DNA of 64,000 bases from Anaerotardibacter muris (GCF_943192915.1 NZ_CALPCD010000008.1:18721-82720); one strand, 5' to 3'. Positions 34,295 to 43,384 are shown, counted from the first letter of the stretch. Notes: generated by a model from the sequence alone, not told the origin. Program-made: numbers and translations.

Positions 34295-35683
34295 ATGACA
34301 AACCGAACCAGCACCGAGTACAAGACTTACCTCGCCGAAGAAGAGCTGCCTAAAGAATGGCTCAACATTCGTGCATTCATGAATACTGACCATGCGCCTA
34401 TCCTGAACCCAGCAACGCTTCAGCCGGTCACGGTGGCCGATCTGGAGCCAGTGTTCTGTACCGAGCTTGCCAAACAGGAGCTGAATGCTACCGACAAGTT
34501 CATCGCCATCCCTGATGAGGTGCGCGATTTCTATCGCATGTATCGTCCGTCTCCGCTCATCCATGCGAAGTTCTTGGAGGAAGCGCTCGATACTCCCGCG
34601 AAGATCTATTACAAGTTCGAGGGCAATAATACCTCGGGCTCTCACAAGCTGAATTCTGCTATCGCACAGGCTTATTACGCCAAGCAGCAGGGCCTTACCT
34701 GCTTGACCACCGAGACTGGTGCGGGCCAGTGGGGCACCGCACTTTCCATGGCTACCGGCTTCTTTGGCCTTGACCTGCATGTATTCATGGTGAAGGTTTC
34801 CGCGCAGCAGAAGCCCTTCCGTAAAGCGGTCATGGAAACCTATGGCGCACGTGTGACGCCATCGCCTTCCATGGAGACCAACGTGGGCCGCTCCATCCTC
34901 GAGAAGGACCCCGATAATACCGGCTCGCTCGGCACGGCTATTTCTGAAGCTGTTGAAGAAGCGGTTTCGACCGAGGGCTGTCGCTATACGCTCGGTTCGG
35001 TGCTGAATCAGGTGCTGCTGCATCAGTCCATCATCGGCCTGGAGACCAAGGCCGCTCTCGACAAGATCGACGTGAAGCCCGACATCCTGATCGGTTGCGC
35101 TGGTGGTGGTTCGAATCTGGGTGGTCTGATGGCTCCGTTCATGGCTGACAAGCTGGAAGGCAAGGACGCACCGTACTTCATTGCGGTCGAGCCTGCAAGC
35201 TGCCCGACACTGACCCGCGGCAAGTTCGCGTACGACTTCTGCGACGTGGGCAAGGTCACCCCGCTCGCGAAGATGTATACCCTGGGTTCTGGCTTCATCC
35301 CTAGCCCGAATCATGCTGGTGGCCTGCGCTATCACGGCATGAGCCCGATCCTCTCGCAGCTCTATCACGATGGCTTCATCGATGAAGCACGTGCGGTAGA
35401 GCAGACCAGTGTATTCGAGGCGGCAACGTTGTTCGCGCGCGTTGAAGGAACGCTGCCAGCACCGGAATCTTCCCACGCCATCCGTGTGGCTATCGATGAG
35501 GCGCTCAAGTGCAAGGAAACGGGTGAGGAGAAGACTATCGTGTTCGGCCTTACGGGCACGGGTTATTTCGACCTGACCGCCTACCAGGCTTATCAGAACG
35601 GCACGATGACCGACTATGTTCCTAGTGATGAAGACCTGGAAAAAGGTTTTGCGTACATCCCCGAGCTGGAGGGTATCCAGTAA
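34295..35683 (+). CDS. TrpB2-type tryptophan synthase beta-like enzyme
   Basis: A 462-residue PLP enzyme of the long TrpB2 branch. It has YRPSPLIHAKFLEEAL, the cofactor lysine in NTSGSHKLNSA (Lys118), TETGAGQWGTALS, CAGGGSNLGG for the phosphate and SPNHAGGLRYHGMSP. TrpB2 enzymes make tryptophan from indole and serine but usually bind TrpA poorly, and they often serve as indole-salvage or stand-alone enzymes. No trpA or other trp gene is adjacent, consistent with that. AAAGGA precedes the ATG. A 7-bp hairpin without T-run (35683-35702) overlaps the stop. Confidence 0.9.
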   Translation: MTNRTSTEYKTYLAEEELPKEWLNIRAFMNTDHAPILNPATLQPVTVADLEPVFCTELAKQELNATDKFIAIPDEVRDFYRMYRPSPLIHAKFLEEALDTPAKIYYKFEGNNTSGSHKLNSAIAQAYYAKQQGLTCLTTETGAGQWGTALSMATGFFGLDLHVFMVKVSAQQKPFRKAVMETYGARVTPSPSMETNVGRSILEKDPDNTGSLGTAISEAVEEAVSTEGCRYTLGSVLNQVLLHQSIIGLETKAALDKIDVKPDILIGCAGGGSNLGGLMAPFMADKLEGKDAPYFIAVEPASCPTLTRGKFAYDFCDVGKVTPLAKMYTLGSGFIPSPNHAGGLRYHGMSPILSQLYHDGFIDEARAVEQTSVFEAATLFARVEGTLPAPESSHAIRVAIDEALKCKETGEEKTIVFGLTGTGYFDLTAYQAYQNGTMTDYVPSDEDLEKGFAYIPELEGIQ

Positions 35684-35819
35684 AGCGTCTAATAAGACGC
35701 TTAGTAGGGCAGCCAGCACGATGCCCGGTGAGGCCTGCTTCACTGTTCGGCTTCATGGTACTGCTCACGCACAAGTTTCGAAGACACGGTGAAGCGGTGT
35801 GCCTGTCGGGTTCTTTGGA

Positions 35820-35847
35820 TTGACAAGCGGGTTCGCTCGCGTACAAT
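35820..35847 (+). promoter_or_regulatory. Strong promoter of the tRNA-Ala gene
   Basis: A perfect -35 (TTGACA 35820-35825) is followed after 16 bp by TACAAT (35842-35847). Transcription would start near 35854, about 40 bases before the tRNA. The rest of 35703-35819 shows no gene. Confidence 0.8.
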
Positions 35848-35894
35848 GTTGAAAGGCAAAACGGCGCACATCGCGCAACTTTGCTTCAAAGCGT

Positions 35895-35970
35895 GGGGAC
35901 GTAGCTCAGTTGGGAGAGCGCAGCGTTCGCAATGCTGAGGTCGTGGGTTCGATCCCCATCGTCTCCACCA
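35895..35970 (+). tRNA. tRNA-Ala (anticodon CGC)
   Basis: A 76-nt cloverleaf with encoded 3' CCA. The acceptor stem (GGGGACG/CGTCTCC) contains the G3-U70 pair that identifies alanine tRNAs. The D stem is GCTC/GAGC, the anticodon loop TTCGCAA gives anticodon CGC (reads GCG), and the T arm is GTGGG-TTCGATC-CCCAT. A strong promoter lies upstream and a terminator follows. Confidence 0.96.
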
Positions 35971-35980
35971 CGTACGTTTC

Positions 35981-36017
35981 AGCAGGTCAGACGCATTTTC
36001 TGGCCTGCTTTCTTTTT
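35981..36017 (+). terminator. Rho-independent terminator after tRNA-Ala
   Basis: A 10-bp stem with one wobble (AGCAGGTCAG 35981-35990, CTGGCCTGCT 36000-36009) runs into TTCTTTTT. It ends 12 bp before the next ATG, so read-through would also serve that gene. Confidence 0.75.
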
Positions 36018-36028
36018 AAGGCGGTACC

Positions 36029-36916
36029 ATGGCGGACATTCAGATGAGATTTGGCAAGGACATGCTGGTGCTGTCCACTACCTTCGACCGTCTTTTCGAG
36101 CAGCAAGGTTTCAACGTAAAGACCGAAGAGGCATATATCGACTTGTGCGAGCCGGAGCTGATCGAGCAGGCTTACCAGATGGAGAAGATGATCGAGGTTC
36201 CGTGCTTGTGCACGCCCACCGAATGCATCACCAACGCGCGCTTAGCGCACGAGAAGTTCGAAGGCCGTGGGCCTGAGGTTGCCCAGATGGCGTGGGAAAC
36301 GGTGGATGCCGCCAACCCGCAGCATAGTCTTGCGGTCATCGGCCCCACAGGGTTGCCCATCGACGAATCGAGCGCAACATCGCTCAAGGCGCTTCGCAAG
36401 CAGTACCAGCAAGCGGTGAGCGAATTGATCGCGTATCCCTTCGATGCGATCTATTTCAGTGGGTTTTTTAACGGCTACGATGCTCAGTGCGCGCTCATCG
36501 CCGCCCGCGCAGTCTATGATGGCCCGGTGTTCCTCTCTTTCGCGCTCAATGACAAAGGCGAACTTCCTTCAGGCTCTCACACGCTTGCAGAAGCGGTACA
36601 GCTAGCGGATGAATATGGCGCAAGCGTGATCGGTGTTGCTTCGGGTGCGCGTCTTGAAAAGCTCCAGATCGTTGTGGAGACTTTGCGAGCTAATACCAAC
36701 AAGCCCTTGTTGGTGGAATTGGTAGTGCGCGAACTGATCGAACGCGCCCTCGATCCTGATAAAGATAATCCCTACTATTCGCCAGATACTATGGTCGATG
36801 CCGCCTTCAAGCTGCATGCTTGGGGCGTGCAGTTCCTCCGGGCAGCAGGAGCTGCAAGCGTAGCTTACACTGGTGCGCTCGTAGCGACCCTTGCAGGTCT
36901 TGACGTGGTGGAATAG
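36029..36916 (+). CDS. Homocysteine S-methyltransferase-like protein lacking the zinc cysteines
   Basis: A 295-residue TIM-barrel protein resembling the homocysteine S-methyltransferase family (MetH N-domain, MmuM, BHMT): SLAVIGPTGLPID, PFDAIYFSGFFNGYDAQCAL, VFLSFALNDKGELPSG, EYGASVIGVASG and a C-terminal GVQFLRAAGAASVAYTGAL. Active enzymes bind zinc through a Cys in VNC and a GGCC pair at the C-terminus. Here those positions read GVASG and RAAGAAS, so all three zinc ligands are missing. A cluster CLCTPTEC (residues ~59-66) is present but elsewhere in the fold. Methyl transfer by the usual mechanism is unlikely; the actual role is unknown. The small gene 13 bp downstream is probably co-transcribed. 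Confidence 0.72.
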   Translation: MADIQMRFGKDMLVLSTTFDRLFEQQGFNVKTEEAYIDLCEPELIEQAYQMEKMIEVPCLCTPTECITNARLAHEKFEGRGPEVAQMAWETVDAANPQHSLAVIGPTGLPIDESSATSLKALRKQYQQAVSELIAYPFDAIYFSGFFNGYDAQCALIAARAVYDGPVFLSFALNDKGELPSGSHTLAEAVQLADEYGASVIGVASGARLEKLQIVVETLRANTNKPLLVELVVRELIERALDPDKDNPYYSPDTMVDAAFKLHAWGVQFLRAAGAASVAYTGALVATLAGLDVVE

Positions 36917-36929
36917 GGAAGGAGACGCT

Positions 36930-37181
36930 ATGGGAAAACTGGAGAAGAGCGAAGACTTCGGCGTACTGCAGGAATTCGTCGAGAGCCTGTTCGCCGACGC
37001 AGAAGAACAGACGCGTCTTGATATCGTGGTGCAAGCAGAGGCGCTCGATCTGAACCCCGATCTTCAAGAGATCGTTTCGTTGCTTCCGCCGGGCACCTAC
37101 ACCCGTGAGCGGTTGTGCGATCAGTTCAATTCGTCGCTGTCATCTCATGGATGGGGCTACTATTATGGTGCGGTCCACTAG
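36930..37181 (+). CDS. Small acidic protein of unknown function
   Basis: An 83-residue protein without hydrophobic segments. It is helical in the first 50 residues (FGVLQEFVESLFADAEEQTR, ending in EIVSLLPP) and has an aromatic end, HGWGYYYGAVH. It starts with ATG 36930 after AAGGAG (36919-36924), 13 bp behind the methyltransferase-like gene, and both share the terminator at 37210-37237. I do not recognise a family. The pairing suggests that it works with the upstream protein. Confidence 0.7.
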   Translation: MGKLEKSEDFGVLQEFVESLFADAEEQTRLDIVVQAEALDLNPDLQEIVSLLPPGTYTRERLCDQFNSSLSSHGWGYYYGAVH

Positions 37182-37209
37182 GTTGCTCCATTCAAGATTC
37201 CTGGTGTTT

Positions 37210-37237
37210 TAGCGCCTCTCATACAGGGGCGCTTTTT
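37210..37237 (+). terminator. Rho-independent terminator before the nrd region
   Basis: Stem AGCGCCTCT (37210-37218) pairs with AGGGGCGCT (37224-37232) with one G-T wobble; TTTTTT follows. It isolates the upstream two-gene unit from nrdDG. Confidence 0.88.
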
Positions 37238-37298
37238 TCATGCCGAAACACCCCGGAAGAAGTTTTATGCCAAACGCCAAAAATTTCCATGTCAAGAC

Positions 37299-37367
37299 TT
37301 GTATGCAAAGTTTTCTCTTCCTACTATATCTATACGAACTTTTTGACCAAGGCACAATATGTTGTGC
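37299..37367 (+). promoter_or_regulatory. nrdDG promoter with a pair of NrdR boxes
   Basis: TTGTAT (37299-37304), a 17-bp spacer and TACTAT (37322-37327) form the promoter. GCACAATATGTTGTGC (37352-37367) closely matches the NrdR-box consensus (ACACWATATATWGTGT). A second, weaker box, CTACTATATCTATACG (37321-37336), overlaps the -10. The two boxes start exactly 31 bp apart, the spacing normal for paired NrdR sites. NrdR would repress when (d)ATP is plentiful. The remaining leader to 37500 shows nothing further apart from the ribosome-binding site. Confidence 0.75.
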
Positions 37368-37506
37368 ATAACATGGGCAAAAGACGTGGAAAACTAGAGG
37401 AAAAAACGAGTAGAGAAGTAAGTAAAGCCTGGTCGTTCTCGATAGGCATCGTTGCTGAAAAAACGAACTAGAAACGAACCACTTAGACAACGAGGAGAGA
37501 AGCTAC

Positions 37507-39828
37507 ATGATTACATCGATTATCAAACGTGACGGCAGAGAAACTGCTTTCGATCAGACCAAGATCGCTGATGCGATCGAAAAGGCATTCCAGGCATCCG
37601 GTGCGATGCAGGATCGTGCGGTCGCTGAGCAGATCACTGATGCTGTCATGGAGAAGCTCGAGCATGGCGCTATCGAGGGAACCCCTACGGTCGAGGGCAT
37701 TCAGGACCTCGTCGAAGAAGCGCTCATCGAAGCGAACTTCAGCCAGACCGCCAAGGCATACATCCTCTATCGTGCAGAGCGTAACCGTGTGCGCGACGTT
37801 AACAGCCGCTTGGTGCAGACCTTGAAGGATATTACCTTCTCCAAGGCTAGCGATTCAGACATGAAGCGCGAAAATGCTAACATCGACGCAGATACCGCTA
37901 TGGGCACCATGCTCAAGTATGGTTCCGAATCTGCAAAGCAGTTCTATGAGATGTGCGTCATCGATCCGCGCTATGCGCGCGCTCATCGCGAAGGCGATAT
38001 CCACATCCATGATATGGACTTCTACACGCTTACCACCACCTGCTGCCAGATCGATCTGCGCCGCTTGTTCAAGGGCGGTTTCTCCACTGGTCATGGTGTA
38101 CTGCGCGAGCCTAACGATATCACCAGCTATTCGGCGCTCGCATGCATCGCTATCCAGTCCAATCAGAACGATCAGCACGGTGGTCAGTCCATCTGCGACT
38201 TCGACTATGGTCTGGCATTGGGTGTGAAGAAGACCTATAAGCGTCTCTACAAGAAGCATCTGTTCGAGGCGCTCAGCCTGCTCACTGATATCGAAAACCC
38301 CAAAGAAGCTACTGAGACCATCATCGGTCGTGTCGAGGGTGAAACGGGCAAGGTCGCAACCTTGGTCATGGATGCCACCTTCGAAGGCGCTATCAAGTCC
38401 GAACTTGCTGATCTGGGTGTTGACGAAGACACCGCCAAGCGTGCGATGGATTACGCAGAGACCTCTGCTAAGAACGACACCGATCGCACCACTTTCCAGG
38501 CTATGGAGGCGCTCGTCCACAACCTGAATACCATGCACTCTCGCGCTGGCGCCCAGACGCCGTTCTCTTCCATCAACTATGGCATGGACACGTCCGCTGA
38601 AGGCCGTATGGTCATCAAGAACATCCTGCTGGCAACTGAAGAAGGCCTTGGCAGTGGCGAAACGCCCATCTTCCCGGTCCAGATCTTCCGTGTGAAGGAA
38701 GGCATCAACTACAATCCAGGCGATCCGAATTATGACCTGTTCAAGCTTGCCATGCGCTGCTCCGCAAAGCGTTTGTTCCCGAACTTCAGCTTCGTTGATG
38801 CGCCGTTCAATCTGCCTTATTACAAGGGCACGCCTGAGACCGAAGTTTCCTACATGGGCTGCCGTACGCGCGTCATGGGCAATGTCTACGACCCCGATCG
38901 CGAGATCACCACGGGCCGCGGTAACCTGAGCTTCACTTCTATCAATCTGCCTCGTTTGGCTATTCGTTCCAAGGGCGACCGTGAACTATTCTTCGACCTG
39001 CTCGATGCTAAGCTCGCGCTGGTCGTTGGTCAGCTCGATGAACGTTTCGCTATCCAGGCGAGCAAGCATGTGTACAACGCACCGTTCCTCATGGGCCAGG
39101 GTGTTTGGATCGATTCTGAGAAGCTTTCCATGAACGACACTCAGGAAGAAGTGCTCAAGCACGGCACCCTTACGGTGGGCTTCATCGGCTTGGCAGAGGC
39201 GCTGGTAGCGCTTACGGGCAGCCATCATGCGCAAGACCCTGAATCTCAGAAGCTCGGCCTTGAGATCGTTGGCCATATGCGTGGCTACCTCGATCGTTTG
39301 AGCCAGGAGCGCAAGATGAACTATTCGCTCATCGCGACGCCTGCTGAAGGCCTGTCTGGTCGCTTCGTGCGCATGGACCGCGAACGCTATGGCTCCATCC
39401 CTGGCGTAACCGACCGCGACTACTACACCAACGGCTTCCACGTGCCGGTCTATCACGACATCAATGCCTTCGATAAGATCTCCATCGAGGCACCGTATCA
39501 CGCACTTACCAATGGCGGTCATATCTCTTACATCGAACTCGATGGTGATCCTACCAATAACCTCGAAGCATTCGAGGAGATCATCCGCCACATGAAGGAA
39601 TCGGGCATTGGCTATGGTTCGGTCAACCATCCGGTCGATCGCGATCCCGTGTGCGGTTACAACGGCATCATCGGCGATCGCTGCCCGAAGTGCGGCCGCA
39701 GCGAAGACGACAACGTTCGTTTCGAGCGCATCCGTCGCATCACGGGCTATTTGGTCGGCACGCTCGATCGCTTCAATGACGCTAAGCGTGCTGAAGAATC
39801 TGAACGCGTGAAGCACTCGGTCAAGTAA
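37507..39828 (+). CDS. nrdD: Anaerobic (class III) ribonucleoside-triphosphate reductase
   Basis: The 773-residue enzyme has an N-terminal ATP-cone (SIIKRDGRETAFDQTKI onward, residues ~1-95), the catalytic barrel, a zinc-binding site near the C-terminus (PVCGYNG and RCPKCGR) and the glycyl-radical segment RRITGYLVGTLDRF, with the radical Gly near residue 750. It reduces ribonucleoside triphosphates to deoxy forms without oxygen, using formate or thioredoxin as reductant depending on subgroup. Translation starts at ATG 37507 after GAGGAGAG. It is co-transcribed and coupled with its activase gene nrdG (TAATG overlap). Regulation through NrdR is likely from the boxes upstream. Confidence 0.96.
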   Translation: MITSIIKRDGRETAFDQTKIADAIEKAFQASGAMQDRAVAEQITDAVMEKLEHGAIEGTPTVEGIQDLVEEALIEANFSQTAKAYILYRAERNRVRDVNSRLVQTLKDITFSKASDSDMKRENANIDADTAMGTMLKYGSESAKQFYEMCVIDPRYARAHREGDIHIHDMDFYTLTTTCCQIDLRRLFKGGFSTGHGVLREPNDITSYSALACIAIQSNQNDQHGGQSICDFDYGLALGVKKTYKRLYKKHLFEALSLLTDIENPKEATETIIGRVEGETGKVATLVMDATFEGAIKSELADLGVDEDTAKRAMDYAETSAKNDTDRTTFQAMEALVHNLNTMHSRAGAQTPFSSINYGMDTSAEGRMVIKNILLATEEGLGSGETPIFPVQIFRVKEGINYNPGDPNYDLFKLAMRCSAKRLFPNFSFVDAPFNLPYYKGTPETEVSYMGCRTRVMGNVYDPDREITTGRGNLSFTSINLPRLAIRSKGDRELFFDLLDAKLALVVGQLDERFAIQASKHVYNAPFLMGQGVWIDSEKLSMNDTQEEVLKHGTLTVGFIGLAEALVALTGSHHAQDPESQKLGLEIVGHMRGYLDRLSQERKMNYSLIATPAEGLSGRFVRMDRERYGSIPGVTDRDYYTNGFHVPVYHDINAFDKISIEAPYHALTNGGHISYIELDGDPTNNLEAFEEIIRHMKESGIGYGSVNHPVDRDPVCGYNGIIGDRCPKCGRSEDDNVRFERIRRITGYLVGTLDRFNDAKRAEESERVKHSVK

Positions 39829-40364
39829 TGACCACCTTGCGAATGTACGGAACCGCACCTGAGTCCATCGTTGATGGGCCTGGGTTGCGGTTCTCCGTTT
39901 TTGTGCAGGGCTGTTCGCATCGTTGCCCAGGATGTCACAATCCTGATTCGCAGCCTGCAGAGGGCGGCTATCTGTGTGAAGTGTCCGACCTTGTCCATCA
40001 GATCCATCAGAACAGGCTCATCCATGGGGTCACGCTCACAGGGGGTGAGCCCTTCGAGCAGACCGAGGGCATGCTCGAGCTCGCGCGGGAATTGCGCGCA
40101 GAAGGCTATAACTTATGGATATATTCGGGCTATCTGTTCGAAGACCTGATGGCGGGCCATCCGCATGAAAAGGCTCCTGAGCTGCTCGCTCAGTGCGATG
40201 TGCTCGTTGATGGGCCATTCATCCAGGACTTGAATAGCTACGATCTGCAATGGAAGGGCTCTTCGAACCAGCGCGTCATCGACCTGCCTGCATCTCTCAA
40301 AGAAGATCAGGTGGTGTTGTGGCGGCAAGAGAGCCTAGGATTCTCTGCACCAAGCTCGTGGTAG
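39828..40364 (+). CDS. nrdG: Anaerobic ribonucleotide reductase-activating protein (radical SAM)
   Basis: 178 residues. The radical-SAM cysteine cluster is CSHRCPGCHNP (C-x3-C-x2-C) near residue 27, followed by GVTLTGGEPFEQ, the SAM-binding Gly-rich loop, and LWIYSGYLFEDL. It uses SAM and a [4Fe-4S] cluster to form the glycyl radical in NrdD. Its ATG overlaps the nrdD stop codon, giving a fixed production ratio. The 3' side runs into the region of the oppositely transcribed 6S-like RNA. Confidence 0.95.
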   Translation: MTTLRMYGTAPESIVDGPGLRFSVFVQGCSHRCPGCHNPDSQPAEGGYLCEVSDLVHQIHQNRLIHGVTLTGGEPFEQTEGMLELARELRAEGYNLWIYSGYLFEDLMAGHPHEKAPELLAQCDVLVDGPFIQDLNSYDLQWKGSSNQRVIDLPASLKEDQVVLWRQESLGFSAPSSW

Positions 40365-40415
40365 GGTTGCCAGGATCAGTAGAGCGGGGGATTGCCCTTT
40401 TCGAATGAGGGCATG

Positions 40416-40570
40416 AAAAAACCACTCTCCTAGGATGAACCCACCTAAGGAAGGTGGGTGTTCGCAGCGGGCTTCCTGGCTTTCGTATCAACGGATACGA
40501 ATCCCCATTTCACACGCAATGTAGAACTCCCTAGTATTAGTCATCGGTCCATCGCGTAACAGAGAGTGGT
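40416..40570 (-). ncRNA. ssrS: Probable 6S RNA (regulator of RNA polymerase)
   Basis: On the minus strand, a 5' ACCACTCTC (40570-40562) pairs perfectly with a 3' GAGAGTGGT (40429-40421) that runs straight into six Ts, so the closing stem doubles as terminator. Inside are an apical 8-bp hairpin (TTCGTATC/GATACGAA) and an 8-bp hairpin (ACCCACCT/AGGTGGGT) on the 3' side after GCCCGCTGCGAAC. A long closing stem, a bubble with a hairpin on its 3' strand and an apical stem is the 6S architecture. TATACT (40584-40579) is a suitable -10. At about 155 nt it is short for 6S; another structured RNA is possible. Confidence 0.65.
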
Positions 40571-40648
40571 TGCCACCAAGTATACAGGGTTTGCGCTAGA
40601 ATAAATAGCTCAAACTCAGCTGTTTCCGACTTGTATGAAAGTGAGAGC

Positions 40649-43384
40649 ATGATTACAGAGACCGTCATACTGTTCTCGACTCAAGAAGAAGCGCTTCGCT
40701 ATCGTAAGAAGTGTGCTTTGAGCTGCGGTGACGCTCTTCTTGGCGTAACAGCCACCACTCCAGAGTCGCTCATTGAAGAACTCTGGGATGTGTGGGGAAC
40801 TCGTGAACGAATCGTGAGCGCAGCTCAACGAACCATGATCGTGAATGCGTTGCTTGAGCAGCAAGACACGTGGGTCCGTTCCGCAGGCACTGTGTCCTTG
40901 CTTCGCCCTTTCCTTCATGAAGCGATTGGCTATATCACCCCTGAATTCTGCAAGGCGCATGAAGACGATCTTACGCCCATCGACCAAGAGATAGTCCAGT
41001 TTACATGTAGTTACGAAAGCACGCTCGCTGAAGCTGGACTGATTGAGTCATCTCAAGCACTCAACAAGATCGTTTCCTTTGTAAGCTTAGAACAAGTTGT
41101 TGTTCGCACGATGAAGCCTTTGCCAGTCTATTTTTCAGCCTTCCTTCGCCAGGTCTCTAGCTCTTATACGGAAGAATCACCGCAGTTGATGAACACTGAA
41201 CATCGAACTGGCTCTGATACGAACTCACTCGAAATGGAAACTCAGCTTCCCGCAGATCGTAGGTATTCGTTGCTTAACCCAAAGGGTGAAACAGCCGCGG
41301 CTCAAATGGTCTTTCAGTCTATTCAGTCGATGGATTTAAATAGCAAGATCTTGGTTAGCGCTCCAGATCCTTTTGATCTATTTCTTGAGCTTAAAGATGC
41401 CTTGATCGATCAGGATTTTGCTGTGTCGCTCAGATCATGTCGTCCGTTTTCTGTCACTTTTTTCGGTCAGGCTTTCGATGCGATCGCTCAACTTGTCTAT
41501 CGAGGGCAAGATCTTTCGCGTGAAGCGATCCTGCGGGCCGCAGCAACCTATATCGAGTCACCGTATGCACAGATCATGGAGGCGCAGCGCAGCCGTTTGC
41601 TTCGTGCTATTCGCGCAGATAGGTCTCTTGGCGCTTTCGAAGTCCATGCAGCGCTACAGCATGCTTCCAGCTCGTTTGAATATTTTGAAGCGCTCATGCA
41701 AGACAGTGACGCTGATATACTCTTGGGCTACTTCGAAGATATGGTCCATCGACTGGGCTTATCAGGTGCGGAAATTTCTTGTGAGCTCGCCGCTCTTTCT
41801 CGTGTGAAAAGTCTCTATCGAGAAGCGCGAAAACTAGGCCAAGAGCCCTATTCGTTCTTCGATCTTATCGATTCGCTCAGCGTTCCTTTCCAGTGGGCGC
41901 TCGAACCTGATCGAAGATCTGACACCAGGAAGACTTGCGATCAGAACCTTACGCCCTTTGCCGAGGTGAGTTGCAACGGTGAATCGCGCGTATTGTTCAC
42001 CACGCTCGAAGATGCTGCTTCATATCCAGAAGGATGCTGCGATCTAGTAGTGCTCACCTCGCTCGACAGCGCCCACTATAGTGGCGCGCAGCGTGTCTCG
42101 ACGCTCACAGATTTCGCGCGCCGTTTTGATATACCTTTTACAAATACCAGACTCATTGACATGGAGCGCATGTTCGCGCGGGCTGTTCGCACGTCTCGCG
42201 ATCAAGTGGTGTTTCAATTCGCTGAACAAGACCTCTCGGGAGATGAATATTTCCCTGCGTTCTTCTTGGAGTCGTTCTTGAACGAACGAGAACTTCAGAA
42301 GAACAAGATCGCGGGAGTGCCTCTAGGTGAAGATGCGTTTGATTCTACGGCGCGCATCATTCCCCTTGTTGAAAGCGATATCGTATATGAAGGACAGGCG
42401 GAACGCGGGAATCTGTCTGTCTCTGAATTGGAAGATTTGGTTCCTTTTACTCCCGATTCGCAAGGTGTTTTGCGACCGGTCGTTTCACCTTCGGGACTCG
42501 AGCTTTATCTGAAGTGTCCATATCGCTGGTTTGTGCAACGAAAGCTGCATCTTGAAGACGAGGGGGAGGAATTTGGACCGCGTGAAGCGGGATTGTTCGC
42601 ACATAGTGTGCTCCAGTCTTTTTATGACCAGTGGGCTCAAAAAGGTTACCAGCGTATCGATCCAGAGAACATCGATGAGGCTCTAGCGTTCTTCAGCGAG
42701 GTATTTGATTCTGTGGCAGACGCGCAGATTGAGGCACAGCCAGGCGATAGGTATCTTCCAACTGGCGAATTGGAGCGCGAAGAATTAGCTCACCTTAAAC
42801 GCCAGCTAGAAGATAGCCTTTCATATCAGCAGCACATGTTTCCAGGCTATAGCGTGAGCGCTCATGAGGAGGCAATTCGCAAGGAAGACACGGTGGTCTA
42901 TGGCGGCGCTATCATTCATGGTCGTATTGACCGCATCGACCAGGATGAGAGCGGTAACTTCCTGGTGATCGACTACAAGGGCTCGACAACCGATCACGAA
43001 GCTGGCTTCACGCCGCTTGAAGAAGGTGAAACCTTCGAACTTCCCGATAAAGTTCAGGCGCTTATCTACGCACAGGCGCTTCGTCGTAAGGGCGACGATT
43101 TGCATCCAAAAGCAGCTTTGTATCTGAGCTACCGTGCTAAAGAGCCCAAGCAGGTATTAAAGGGTTCTATCCTTGAGACACTACCCGAAAGTGATATGTA
43201 TACAGAGAAGTCCAACGTTGTTCATGGGGATATGGAGGCATATCTCGACCAAGTAGAAGACGGTTTGGCGGAAGTGATTTCGCGCATGGTGACGGGTGAT
43301 ATTACCCCCGATCCGCGCAACAGCAAGGCATGTAGCTATTGTCCAGTTCTCTATTGCGAAAAGAGGGTCGATGGATCTAAGTAG
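40649..43384 (+). CDS. addB: AddB-type subunit of the helicase-nuclease, with Fe-S nuclease domain
   Basis: About 911 residues. The N-terminal half is a degenerate helicase-like region without a Walker A motif. The C-terminal part is a PD-(D/E)XK nuclease: SPSGLELYLKCPYRWFVQRK, then HGRIDRID and FLVIDYKGS with catalytic Asp/Lys. The final CSYCPVLYC, with the Cys in LKCP, makes the four-Cys [4Fe-4S] staple of AddB. With AddA it resects double-strand ends for recombination. The family is poorly conserved; the gene pair and cysteines decide the call. ATG 40649 was chosen over 40631. Its 3' end overlaps addA by 14 bases. Confidence 0.85.
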   Translation: MITETVILFSTQEEALRYRKKCALSCGDALLGVTATTPESLIEELWDVWGTRERIVSAAQRTMIVNALLEQQDTWVRSAGTVSLLRPFLHEAIGYITPEFCKAHEDDLTPIDQEIVQFTCSYESTLAEAGLIESSQALNKIVSFVSLEQVVVRTMKPLPVYFSAFLRQVSSSYTEESPQLMNTEHRTGSDTNSLEMETQLPADRRYSLLNPKGETAAAQMVFQSIQSMDLNSKILVSAPDPFDLFLELKDALIDQDFAVSLRSCRPFSVTFFGQAFDAIAQLVYRGQDLSREAILRAAATYIESPYAQIMEAQRSRLLRAIRADRSLGAFEVHAALQHASSSFEYFEALMQDSDADILLGYFEDMVHRLGLSGAEISCELAALSRVKSLYREARKLGQEPYSFFDLIDSLSVPFQWALEPDRRSDTRKTCDQNLTPFAEVSCNGESRVLFTTLEDAASYPEGCCDLVVLTSLDSAHYSGAQRVSTLTDFARRFDIPFTNTRLIDMERMFARAVRTSRDQVVFQFAEQDLSGDEYFPAFFLESFLNERELQKNKIAGVPLGEDAFDSTARIIPLVESDIVYEGQAERGNLSVSELEDLVPFTPDSQGVLRPVVSPSGLELYLKCPYRWFVQRKLHLEDEGEEFGPREAGLFAHSVLQSFYDQWAQKGYQRIDPENIDEALAFFSEVFDSVADAQIEAQPGDRYLPTGELEREELAHLKRQLEDSLSYQQHMFPGYSVSAHEEAIRKEDTVVYGGAIIHGRIDRIDQDESGNFLVIDYKGSTTDHEAGFTPLEEGETFELPDKVQALIYAQALRRKGDDLHPKAALYLSYRAKEPKQVLKGSILETLPESDMYTEKSNVVHGDMEAYLDQVEDGLAEVISRMVTGDITPDPRNSKACSYCPVLYCEKRVDGSK

